DNA of 64,000 bases from NCBI RefSeq assembly GCF_030815985.1, contig NZ_JAUSXM010000001.1, forward strand, positions 2,232,001-2,296,000. Reading direction: 5' to 3'. The notes beneath the pieces are model-generated. The model was given only the letters and a program-made list of their open reading frames with translations. It searched no databases and was not told where the DNA came from. The stretch comes from Paenibacillus sp. W2I17. GTDB taxonomy: Bacteria > Bacillota > Bacilli > Paenibacillales > Paenibacillaceae. Below are positions 54,567 through 63,261 of this stretch, piece by piece. The position numbers and the translations under genes are program-made. Each line of letters starts with the position of its first letter. The stretch's first letter is position 1.

Positions 54567-54637
54567 AATGATTTTAATAAATCTGTTGTTATAAAGTAAA
54601 TAAAGCGTCACCATTATAATGCAAGGGACTTATGCAC

Positions 54638-55753
54638 ATGAATCAGAATACACAATCACAACTCAAAACGGAAGTTTGCATCGTCGGCGCTGGACCTGGC
54701 GGGGCTTTGCTTTCTTACTTACTGAATCAAAAAGGAATCTCCACGATGCTCATTGAGCGGCAGCCCCACCTGCACAAGTCGTTTCGCGGGGAGTTGCTCA
54801 ATGTAGACGGCGAAGCCATTTTAAATAAACACGGCCTCTATTCCCTCATCCAGGAACGCGGAGCGCTACTCTTGGAACAGATTCAGTATTGGGAAAATGG
54901 GCAGATTATTCATACGGTATCACCAGGCAATGGAGAATCTCATGTTGGTATTCATGTACCCCAAGATCATCTCCTGGAAGCCATCGTGTCGCACGCTCAG
55001 CAGCACAGTTCATATGAACAAGTACTATTCAATACGATTATGACCGGTTTGTTACGAGACAAGAACGGCCAGGTCGTGGGTATTAACATTCGGCAGAACG
55101 GCGTTCCTGCTTCCATTGAAGCATCTGTTATTGTGGGTGCTGATGGCAGATACTCTGCTGTACGCAAACATTCCGGTATGACCCCGGAGATTCGCAAACA
55201 CGGGTATGATCTGCTCTGGGCACGCATTCCGGCACCCGTAGGTTGGGAACCCGCTGTCCGGATGGCCAGCATGGATGGTCAACAGCTCGCACTGTTCTCT
55301 CAGTTCGGCGGTTATGTTCAGATTGGATGGAACATTCCCGAGGGAGCTTACTCCAAGCTGCGAGAGCAGCCGATTGCTCCTTTTGTAGATAAACTTGTAT
55401 CTGCTTTTCCTTGCCTGTCTGATTCTGTAGCTGCCAACATTCAGAGCTGGAGTGATTTTGTTTTGTTATCTGTTGAAAGCAGCTATTGCCAGTCGTGGGT
55501 ACAGGACAATGTTGTTCTCATCGGTGATGCCGCTCATACCATGACACCAACCGGTGCGTTTGGACTTAATGCCGCGCTCGAAGATGCGGATGTGCTCTCC
55601 GAATTACTTGTCCAAATGGCTGCAGATCACTTCAGTTCCACTGTACAACTTCAGGAACTTCAGACGATTCGCGGGGCAAAGGTACAGCAGCAACTTGCTC
55701 GGCAAGTGGAGATGGAATCCTCTTTCCAACAGCGTTATGAATCCTTTCTCTAA
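54638..55753 (+). CDS. FAD-dependent monooxygenase (UbiH/PHBH type)
   Basis: A 371-aa flavoprotein of the class A aromatic hydroxylase fold, which uses NAD(P)H and O2 to hydroxylate a small molecule. Visible motifs: EVCIVGAGPGGALLSYLL (FAD ADP loop), VIVGADGRYSAVR (DG motif) and VVLIGDAAHTMTPTGAFGLNAALEDA (GD motif). Relatives include antibiotic-inactivating monooxygenases, but the C-terminal region is too generic to say so. ATG at 54638 is 9 bases past AAGGGA; ATG at 54632 is also possible. Divergent from a MarR gene. Substrate unknown. Confidence 0.88.
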   Translation: MNQNTQSQLKTEVCIVGAGPGGALLSYLLNQKGISTMLIERQPHLHKSFRGELLNVDGEAILNKHGLYSLIQERGALLLEQIQYWENGQIIHTVSPGNGESHVGIHVPQDHLLEAIVSHAQQHSSYEQVLFNTIMTGLLRDKNGQVVGINIRQNGVPASIEASVIVGADGRYSAVRKHSGMTPEIRKHGYDLLWARIPAPVGWEPAVRMASMDGQQLALFSQFGGYVQIGWNIPEGAYSKLREQPIAPFVDKLVSAFPCLSDSVAANIQSWSDFVLLSVESSYCQSWVQDNVVLIGDAAHTMTPTGAFGLNAALEDADVLSELLVQMAADHFSSTVQLQELQTIRGAKVQQQLARQVEMESSFQQRYESFL

Positions 55754-55784
55754 ACCCAGTTAATACGGATAAAATGCCTATATG

Positions 55785-55831
55785 CCCAAACAGCCGATCA
55801 CTTCATCATAGAGAAGAATCGGCTGTTTGGC
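55785..55831. terminator. Bidirectional terminator after the monooxygenase gene
   Basis: CCAAACAGCCGAT and ATCGGCTGTTTGG pair perfectly over 13 bp with a loop of about 19 bases; T-rich on the plus-strand side. Confidence 0.85.
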
Positions 55832-55869
55832 TTGTTGGTTTATCTTTTTATGTAATTCCGTATCCTTCT

Positions 55870-56097
55870 TCATTTTCGTTTGCGTGGAGCAAACGTGTCT
55901 TCTCTGGGTGCTTCTTGTACAGTATCAACGTCCTTCGGATAGGATGAGATGTTATCTTTTTCATATACTGCTTTCTCCAGATTGCTTAAGCGGCGCAATA
56001 CTTGTTTGCTTTTACGAACGATATATACAATACCAATAATCAGCAGGATCAACATCAGAATGAATATAACCATCTCCGGATAAAAGACAAATGACAT
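55870..56097 (-). CDS. Small single-pass membrane protein
   Basis: A 75-aa protein with one strongly hydrophobic segment (about 8-28) followed by a basic and then acidic tail. I do not recognise a function. ATG at 56097 follows AAAGGAGGTGG at ideal spacing, so it is very probably translated. It stands alone between the monooxygenase and the GH2 gene. Confidence 0.75.
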   Translation of the reverse strand: MSFVFYPEMVIFILMLILLIIGIVYIVRKSKQVLRRLSNLEKAVYEKDNISSYPKDVDTVQEAPREDTFAPRKRK

Positions 56098-56241
56098 GAA
56101 TCCACCTCCTTTGAAAACGATTTCTCTATATCATTCTAACCTTAATGATCCAAGATGTGAACCCGATTGGAAGTTTCGCTTGTGGAATAAGGACAAGATC
56201 GCCTGACACGACGAAATGAACTCACTTGCTGCAAAAGTAAA

Positions 56242-56273
56242 AAAGGTGGCATCCCTGATCAGGATTACCACCT
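56242..56273 (-). terminator. Terminator of the beta-mannosidase gene
   Basis: AAGGTGG and CCACCTT arms with an inner CCTGATCAGG palindrome; on the minus strand CTTTTTTACTTTTG follows. Confidence 0.8.
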
Positions 56274-56308
56274 TGAACCTCGAATAAGATTCGAAGTCTG
56301 TTATTATT

Positions 56309-58885
56309 TTATCCTTCTCTGCCGTTCATGGCACTGACCCGAAGTTCTGTCAGTGGCAGAGACGACTGCTCCGGATGACGAAGTCTTACTGTTCGACTCT
56401 CACCAGGGAGCAGATCGAAATAATTGTCACTGAATCGGACACGTCCAAGGGGAAGCTCCAGCTTCACCAATCGTGCAATCGCACCACTGGCCGTAACCGT
56501 TACAGACTGCTCCTCTTCGTTCACATGCACGCTCAATTGAGACTCCGGCAATGTCACATCCTTCGGATCACGCAAGAAGTATCGATTGCTCGGTGCCGCA
56601 AACCCTTCGGATACCAACTCAACCATTACTTCCTCCGCACGTCTACCCTGTAGCACCTCTACTTCATTTAGTTCGGCAATACACAGTGAGGATTGGGATG
56701 TTACTTCAACAGCATGTGAGCATGAGTAGATCTTCTCTCCATTCAATGCATAGACATTGAGTTGAAGCTCGCCTTTCAAGACGTCCTGCGTATCGTTCAC
56801 GACCCACAACGCAAGCGGCTCACCCGGTTCATGCTCCAGTGACAATAGGACAGGATGAAAGAATATTTTCCCGTAATAAAAGGATGCCTTCGGCAACAGC
56901 TCATAGTCAATCATGGACCAGCTTGTTCCTGGCCAACTATCGTTCAATTGCCATACGAGCGCTCCGCTGTTGCGATGATTGATGCGCCGGAAATGTTCAA
57001 TTCCATATCGCAGCCCTTCTGCTTGAGTGAGCATGGAGTAGTTCATATACTCTTCTATATCTTGCGGAATGCCTGTATAACCCTCCATTAGCAGAATACC
57101 TTTTTGATGATTGGTATCCTTGTTACGGTAGGCCATCTCCGGGCTGCCCCAGTAAAACTGACCTGCGGGCATATTTTTCTCCAGCGTGTAGCGGTTAGCT
57201 GAGGCGTGCATACCGAATTCACTGCTGAACAGCGCATAATCCTTTTTATAATTTTTGAACGTTACACCTTCAATACTGTAGTCCAGCAGCGGTGGCTCTC
57301 CATGCTTCCTTGGATAGACCGAACCATGCCATACCTGCCAGTTGTGGCGATCCCCCACATCCGGGTCATTCGCATCCTGACCGTTGCTGTCCCCGAACGG
57401 CGAAGAAGGCCAATATGGACGGGACAGATCCAATCGCTCCAGCACCTCAGGGATCAGTTCATGATAGATAAGTTCGCCGTAGAACGGGCTGGTAATATCT
57501 CCACTTGCCGACTTCATATCATAGAGCCAATCTATTTCATTATTCCCACACCAGAGGGCAAGCGAGGCACGGTTACGCAGGCGTAAGACATTGTTTTCTA
57601 CCTCTTGCCGCACATTATCCATGAAATCACGATTGAAATCCGGGAACAATGCGTTCGCGAATGCAAAATCCTGCCACACCAACACCCCTTGCCGATCACA
57701 CTCATCGTAGAAGACATCCTTCTCATATATACCACCAGCCCAGACACGCAACATGTTCATATGCCCTTCCACCGACAGCTCGACAAGCTCACGATACCGG
57801 GAGTTTGGGATGGCACCAATCAGATGATCAGCCGGAATCCAGTTGGCACCCTTGGCATATACTTTGACTCCGTTCAGAATAAAAGTAAATGTATCTTCAC
57901 CCCGTTCATTGTGAAGAGCCAGCTCAATCGTTCGTAACCCATAAGGCTCGTTATAACGATCCACCTCAACGCCATCTGCGTATAATGTAACCTCCAACGT
58001 ATACAGATAAGGCTCACCCAGATCATGGGTCCACCATAACTGAGGTGACGGGACGTTCAACGTGGTATCTGCCTTAGCACCATCTATGGGTAGTTCAGGC
58101 ACACCTGCCACCTCGTGTCCGCTGCGATCCAACAGACGAACATTACAGGTCGCAACCACAGCCTGCTCACGTTTCTGTCTGCTACGGTAAGACAAGACCG
58201 ACTTCACATCTGCCGTGACATGTAAGACAGCCAGCTCTGTACTGACTGATTCCGTTCGAGCATACACACTTTCCAGCTTGGCGATTGTTCGTTTTTCCAG
58301 CCGTACAGCACCCCAGATGCCCACCGTAACCATACGTGGCCCCCAGTCCCAGCCAAAGTTCATCGCTGCTTTGCGCAACCATGGCCGTTCCTTCGTATAC
58401 GAGGACCAGTCGAAGGTTTCTTTGTCCCGGTGATGCAGGTGAAGCGGATCAAACTTGACAGCAATCGCATTCCAGCCGCTCCGCACCAGTGACGTTACAT
58501 TAAACGTATGTGACATGAGCATATTGGCCGTTTTCCCGACCTCATGGCCGTTGACATATACCGTTGCAAACGTATCCAATCCTTCGAACACCAATTCAAA
58601 GTGCTCCTCGATCTCTGCATCTCTCACCAGATTGAAGGTTGTGCGGTACCACCATTCCTTTTGCTCAATCCAGCGACTTTTGGCATCATTATGTCCGTAA
58701 TATGGCGGATCAATGATACTGCGTTCAACCAGTGCAGCGTGTACATCGCCAGGCACTTCAGCCCCGATCCAGAAACGGTCATCCAGTGCAGCAGCTGCCA
58801 CATCCATTGCCCGCTTCTCTCCAACTTCAAAATGTTGTATCTTCCATTGTCCCGATAAATCCTGACTTGAACTATAGGTCTTCAT
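56309..58885 (-). CDS. GH2 beta-mannosidase
   Basis: An 858-aa cytoplasmic enzyme removing terminal beta-mannosyl residues from manno-oligosaccharides. It has the GH2 jelly-roll domain (GLDTFATVYVNG), Ig-like domain, and TIM barrel with the acid/base in LWCGNNEIDW (Glu about 450) and the nucleophile in ALFSSEFGMHA (Glu about 556). WGWDWGPR-like NFGWDWGPRMVTVGIWG is typical of beta-mannosidases rather than beta-galactosidases. ATG at 58885 follows GAGGG; a TTG at 58906 is the other option. It is the last gene of a locus with sensor, regulator and permeases. Confidence 0.94.
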   Translation of the reverse strand: MKTYSSSQDLSGQWKIQHFEVGEKRAMDVAAAALDDRFWIGAEVPGDVHAALVERSIIDPPYYGHNDAKSRWIEQKEWWYRTTFNLVRDAEIEEHFELVFEGLDTFATVYVNGHEVGKTANMLMSHTFNVTSLVRSGWNAIAVKFDPLHLHHRDKETFDWSSYTKERPWLRKAAMNFGWDWGPRMVTVGIWGAVRLEKRTIAKLESVYARTESVSTELAVLHVTADVKSVLSYRSRQKREQAVVATCNVRLLDRSGHEVAGVPELPIDGAKADTTLNVPSPQLWWTHDLGEPYLYTLEVTLYADGVEVDRYNEPYGLRTIELALHNERGEDTFTFILNGVKVYAKGANWIPADHLIGAIPNSRYRELVELSVEGHMNMLRVWAGGIYEKDVFYDECDRQGVLVWQDFAFANALFPDFNRDFMDNVRQEVENNVLRLRNRASLALWCGNNEIDWLYDMKSASGDITSPFYGELIYHELIPEVLERLDLSRPYWPSSPFGDSNGQDANDPDVGDRHNWQVWHGSVYPRKHGEPPLLDYSIEGVTFKNYKKDYALFSSEFGMHASANRYTLEKNMPAGQFYWGSPEMAYRNKDTNHQKGILLMEGYTGIPQDIEEYMNYSMLTQAEGLRYGIEHFRRINHRNSGALVWQLNDSWPGTSWSMIDYELLPKASFYYGKIFFHPVLLSLEHEPGEPLALWVVNDTQDVLKGELQLNVYALNGEKIYSCSHAVEVTSQSSLCIAELNEVEVLQGRRAEEVMVELVSEGFAAPSNRYFLRDPKDVTLPESQLSVHVNEEEQSVTVTASGAIARLVKLELPLGRVRFSDNYFDLLPGESRTVRLRHPEQSSLPLTELRVSAMNGREG

Positions 58886-58925
58886 CAGTATGCCCTCACT
58901 CTCCAATAACCCTGAGTAATACCAT

Positions 58926-58942
58926 ATCGAAAACGTTTGCAG
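58926..58942. promoter_or_regulatory. cre-like site upstream of the beta-mannosidase gene
   Basis: On the minus strand CTGCAAACGTTTTCGAT contains TGNAANCGNWNNC at all defined core positions; only the outer bases differ. It lies about 40 bases before the start codon, in the spacer after the regulator gene. Confidence 0.6.
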
Positions 58943-58975
58943 AAAGGCAAGACATGTTTCCTAATCTGCTCATTT

Positions 58976-60562
58976 CTAACTTCCCGAAGGCTTGAACGAC
59001 AACGCCTCTTCGCGATATTCACTCGGGGTTTTGCCGGTATGTTTTTTGAACAGTCTGCTAAAATATTTCACGTCCTCGTAGCCGCTGATGGCAGCTACTT
59101 CACTGACCTTCGCTGGAGACACCGCGAGCATATCCATCGCTCTTCGTATACGCATATCGGTGACAAAATCTCCGAAGGTCACACCCATTTCTTTTTTAAA
59201 CAGCTCACTGAGATGACCCGGATGCAAATGAACATGTCCAGCTACCTGCTGCAGATTAATATCCTGCGCCAATGAAGATTCAATATAACCGATAGCCTTC
59301 TGCACATGGGCAGCCTGTCCCTGACCCATTCGGCTATGATAGACATGCATCAGACCATACAGATGATGAAACAGCATATCCCCGAGCTCCGCAGCTTCGG
59401 CATCCGGTTCCGGCAACCAGGGCTCGAGCCTTGCGGGTTCTTCACGCCCTGTGGCTCGCATTGTGCGAGTCAGCCAGCGATGACCTGCAATAACGGCGGA
59501 GTGCAGACAAGCACTGAGAGATTCTGGTGTGACCTCTGGTTCTGTAATCAAATTAGCCACAAGTTCTCGCGTCCATGTCGTTAACGTGACTGAATCATTA
59601 TCCAGCAATAATGTACCAAGTGTGGTCTCCTCTTCGTGCGTAAGTACGGTTTTGCCACCTTGACGATCCTGAATGTGCTCATAATGCCATACTTTATAAT
59701 CCATCAAACCCCGATATCGGAATGCAGCTGAGGCAGTACTGTAGCTTTCGTGCAGATCTGCATATCCACGCACAGGCAGACCCACCGCTACGCGCAGGGT
59801 GCACTTCAGTAATTGCTCCACCCGACGTAATGCATTCTCCAGCCTGAACGTAGTTTCATGTTCCACAGGCGGCCATGCAACTACACAAATAATTTGCTGT
59901 TTCTCTACATGAGCAATGGCACCAGGTAACATATCCTCCAGGGTATTCTGCACCGCAAATCGTAATAGCGCATCCGAGGATCGATCCCAACCCTCTGCTC
60001 GAAGAATAATGACTTGTCTGAGAATCTGTTCATCATCAAGGCCACCAACCCCTGCCTCTTTTCCAGCATCAGATCGCAAGAATGAAGGAAAATGGCCCGA
60101 AGCGGTGTCACCATCAATGATCCATCCAGCAAATAACCGCTCTCGATTCTCCCGCATAAGCTGGCCCTCTCTGGACTTCTCTGCCCAACATTCCGTGATG
60201 CGCTGTTTGGCCTGTAATACAGTCTTGATGATCTCTTCCGGCTTGCTTGTTTTGAGCAGATAATCTGTAACGCCTTGGCGAATCGCCTGTTGGGCATAAG
60301 AAAAGTCATCGTATCCGGACAAAATAATGACCTCCAGCTCAGGTAGCAATCGCAGGCCCTCTTCTGCCAGTTCCAGCCCTGATCTGCCTGTCATCCGAAT
60401 ATCCGTCATCAGGATATGCGGACGTTCCTCAGCCATGCGTGTTAACGCCTCCTCTGCCGAGGCAGCAGGTTGAAGAAGTTCAATTCCGAGTTCATGCCAA
60501 GCGATAACGCTGGCAAGCCCTGTACGGATAATCACTTCATCATCAACAATTAATAGTCTCAT
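58976..60562 (-). CDS. YesN-type response regulator with AraC DNA-binding domain
   Basis: A 528-aa regulator: receiver 1-120 (LLIVDDEVIIRTG; phospho-acceptor Asp about 54 in ILMTDIRMTGRSGLEL; DYLLKTSKPEE), central region, and C-terminal AraC helix-turn-helix pair (VAGHVHLHPGHLSELFKKEMG and VAAISGYEDVKYFSRLFKKHTGKTPSEYR). ATG at 60562 overlaps the kinase stop by 4 bases and follows GGAGGG, so the two are translationally coupled. It is the likely activator of the beta-mannoside locus. Confidence 0.94.
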   Translation of the reverse strand: MRLLIVDDEVIIRTGLASVIAWHELGIELLQPAASAEEALTRMAEERPHILMTDIRMTGRSGLELAEEGLRLLPELEVIILSGYDDFSYAQQAIRQGVTDYLLKTSKPEEIIKTVLQAKQRITECWAEKSREGQLMRENRERLFAGWIIDGDTASGHFPSFLRSDAGKEAGVGGLDDEQILRQVIILRAEGWDRSSDALLRFAVQNTLEDMLPGAIAHVEKQQIICVVAWPPVEHETTFRLENALRRVEQLLKCTLRVAVGLPVRGYADLHESYSTASAAFRYRGLMDYKVWHYEHIQDRQGGKTVLTHEEETTLGTLLLDNDSVTLTTWTRELVANLITEPEVTPESLSACLHSAVIAGHRWLTRTMRATGREEPARLEPWLPEPDAEAAELGDMLFHHLYGLMHVYHSRMGQGQAAHVQKAIGYIESSLAQDINLQQVAGHVHLHPGHLSELFKKEMGVTFGDFVTDMRIRRAMDMLAVSPAKVSEVAAISGYEDVKYFSRLFKKHTGKTPSEYREEALSFKPSGS

Positions 60563-62340
60563 GGCGAACCCTCCAAGATTGGAATGGAAAACGAAATCCG
60601 AGTACCTCCCCCAACCCTGCTGTCTACTTCAAGCTGTGCATCCGCTCCATAATGGAGCAGCAGTCTCTCATTCACGTTGCAGAGCCCATAACCGCCTTGG
60701 TTCAGCTGTTTTTCCGGCTGTTTTCCCTTCCATTCCCTAATGCTTATCCTTAATTGCTCCAGTCTGTCCGGCTCCATGCCAACACCATCATCCAGCACCA
60801 GCACATTTATCTGTTCATTATCCGGGTCCTTGCGAATCATTATGGTGATGGTACCCACGCCTGCTTTGGGCTGAATGCCATGAATCATGGCGTTCTCAAC
60901 AAGCGGTTGCAGCAATAGCTTCAGCATCATTCGCTTCTCAAGTGCTGGATCTACGATATAATGCAACACAAATTGATCAGGGAAACGAATCGACTGCACA
61001 CGCACATAATGGCGAATATGAGCAATCTCCTGTTCCACAGGGCAGTAATCCTGACCATTGTTCAAGCTGATACGCAGAAAATCACTTAGGCCCTCAACCA
61101 TATCCGCAATCCGCTTCTCTTCAGACATCAAGGCAATCCAATGAATTGAAGAGAGCGTGTTATATAGGAAGTGCGGATTAATCTGCGCCTGAAGCACCCG
61201 AAGATCCGCTTCTTTTTTGCGAGCTTCACCTCGAATAACCTCTTCCTTTAATAACTGAATATGTGCACCGAGCAGATTGTAACTCTCCCCAAGCCTGCCA
61301 ATCTCGTCATCACTTTCAGATCGAAACAAAGGAAGCGGGCGTTCCGGATCAATTCGGGACAGATGCCGGGTAAGCACACGAAGCGGCCTCGTCACACGCC
61401 GCACCGTAAACCAGACCAAGCCAGCACTGATCACAGCAGACATGGCAACGGCGCAGCCGGTTAGAATAAGAATGTACCGATTCTCGGACTTGTACTGGTC
61501 GTATGGGACTGTTCCAACCAACGTCCACCCCGTCAATTCTTCCGGATAATAGAGCAACGTCCGTTTATCGTCACCACTGCCATACGTGGTGGTTCCGCTA
61601 CCGCCATCCTGAATTAACGTCGAAATCCCTGGTTCGACACCTTCCAGCTTAAGTCCAAGCCGGGATTTGTCCATCGAAGACAGAATCTCTCCAGAACTGC
61701 CAATGAGCTCCAGTCTGCCTTGCCCTCTGCCTAATCCCAGAGCGGCCCATCCCTTGGATATGGCCTTCTCATCCAGACTAATGGCTAACCAGCCGATGGG
61801 TCGATAATCATGGATACTGCGAATCGGCCGAACCAATGTGATCACATTTTGTATACCCGCGTAATTCTGCACCGGGTATACCCCTGTCCATTGTTTGACT
61901 GCTTCACCGCTTGGGACAGAGGGATACGAAAGGTTCGATTCATTGGATTCATACCAGGTAGCGGTTGATAATGTAGCATTAAAACGTCCCGGATATATGG
62001 CGATGTTGGCGATATATTTCTTAGAAGCCGCCAGATTAGTCATCCTGCCCAGAATATCCACCCGGTCCAGCTCATGATCTTCATTATGGCTAAGATACTG
62101 CTGGATGTCCCGTTCTCCAATCAGGAAAATCGATAGGTTCTCGGCATCTTGCAACATATAACGAAGATTTGCTTCTACCTGTTTCAGCGTATCCATGCCG
62201 GACAGCTTTGTTTTTTGCTCTGTGATGCGGGAAGAGATCAGAAAGGCGAACAGGCCCAAGGCCAGCAAAGGCACAATCATTGAAGCCGTCACAACGACGG
62301 ATAGCTTCCTTTGTAACGAAGATGTGAGCCAGCGTGCCAA
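60559..62340 (-). CDS. YesM-type sensor histidine kinase
   Basis: A 593-aa membrane kinase with a TTG start at 62340, 6 bases after GGAGGAG. Membrane segments lie about 12-32 and about 287-309, with an extracellular sensor between. Then come a HAMP-like linker (VTRPLRVLTRHLSRIDPERPLPL), phospho-acceptor QAQINPHFLYNTLSSI with its His, and the ATPase domain (VENAMIHGIQ, DDGVGM, GYGLCNVNERLLLHYG). It directly follows the permease gene and overlaps its regulator, so sensing is tied to the same locus. Ligand inferred as a manno-oligosaccharide. Confidence 0.93.
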   Translation of the reverse strand: MARWLTSSLQRKLSVVVTASMIVPLLALGLFAFLISSRITEQKTKLSGMDTLKQVEANLRYMLQDAENLSIFLIGERDIQQYLSHNEDHELDRVDILGRMTNLAASKKYIANIAIYPGRFNATLSTATWYESNESNLSYPSVPSGEAVKQWTGVYPVQNYAGIQNVITLVRPIRSIHDYRPIGWLAISLDEKAISKGWAALGLGRGQGRLELIGSSGEILSSMDKSRLGLKLEGVEPGISTLIQDGGSGTTTYGSGDDKRTLLYYPEELTGWTLVGTVPYDQYKSENRYILILTGCAVAMSAVISAGLVWFTVRRVTRPLRVLTRHLSRIDPERPLPLFRSESDDEIGRLGESYNLLGAHIQLLKEEVIRGEARKKEADLRVLQAQINPHFLYNTLSSIHWIALMSEEKRIADMVEGLSDFLRISLNNGQDYCPVEQEIAHIRHYVRVQSIRFPDQFVLHYIVDPALEKRMMLKLLLQPLVENAMIHGIQPKAGVGTITIMIRKDPDNEQINVLVLDDGVGMEPDRLEQLRISIREWKGKQPEKQLNQGGYGLCNVNERLLLHYGADAQLEVDSRVGGGTRISFSIPILEGSP

Positions 62341-62370
62341 ACGTTTCTCCTCCTCTGGATGCGCTTTCGT

Positions 62371-63246
62371 TTACCCTTTGACAGCTCCTGCGGTCATGCC
62401 TTTCATAACCTGTTCCTGGAATATAAGATACAAGATAATGGTTGGAATGACTGACAGGGTCATGGCGGCAAGCGTTAATCCGTAATCCGTCTGATATCCA
62501 TCCGCAAAGTTCGCAATGGCCAGCGGTAACGTTTTCAATCCGGTTTTGTTGATGAATACAAGCGCAAATGAAAAGTCATTCCACGCATGCAGGAAACTCA
62601 GGATCGTAACCGTCGACAACGCAGGCACAGACATGGGTAGCATGATTCGGGTAAACAGCCCCCACAGGCCTGTTCCATCAATAAAAGCTGCCTCTTCAAT
62701 GTCACGTGGAACACTTGTCAGATAAGCCGTAAGCACAAAAATTGCCGTAGGCAGTGCAAAAGCCGTATAAGGTAATATTAAGGCCCAGTACGTATTTAAC
62801 AAGGACATCTGTTTCATTAGAATAAATAAGGGGACAAGTGTACTATGGATCGGAATGAGCATCCCTACAACAAAGAAGGTCATGATTAACCCTTTCCAGC
62901 GAAACTGGAAACGAGCCAGGATGAATGAAGCCAGCGCTGCAATAAACAGCGTCAAAATAAGTGATCCCACCGATACGATTAGTGAATTGCCAAAAGCGGT
63001 CCCCAGCCTGGAGCTTTCCCATGCATTGCTGAAATTGGCAACATTCCAGTTTTCCGGCAGTCCAAAGGGCCGGCTATAGAAATCTTCATTTGTTTTGAAT
63101 GCACTAATCACGAGCCAGTAGAACGGATACAATGTTAAAATACCATAGACCGTTAGCAGCGTCCAAACAATTCCGCTACGTAGGCGGCGAATCGGATGGC
63201 CCGAGCTGCTTCGTGGTGATGGCATGGATACAGGTGTCACTTGCAT
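62371..63246 (-). CDS. Sugar ABC transporter permease, MalG/AraQ type
   Basis: A 291-aa permease with six hydrophobic segments. The EAA loop is VPRDIEEAAFIDGTGLWGLFTRIMLPMSVPA; the C-terminus ends FQEQVMKGMTAGAVKG. ATG at 63246 follows GAGGAGGAG. It lies 15 bases downstream of the partner permease and 30 bases upstream of the sensor kinase, so permeases, kinase and regulator form one transcription unit here. Confidence 0.92.
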   Translation of the reverse strand: MQVTPVSMPSPRSSSGHPIRRLRSGIVWTLLTVYGILTLYPFYWLVISAFKTNEDFYSRPFGLPENWNVANFSNAWESSRLGTAFGNSLIVSVGSLILTLFIAALASFILARFQFRWKGLIMTFFVVGMLIPIHSTLVPLFILMKQMSLLNTYWALILPYTAFALPTAIFVLTAYLTSVPRDIEEAAFIDGTGLWGLFTRIMLPMSVPALSTVTILSFLHAWNDFSFALVFINKTGLKTLPLAIANFADGYQTDYGLTLAAMTLSVIPTIILYLIFQEQVMKGMTAGAVKG

Positions 63247-63261
63247 GATAACTCCTCCTCT

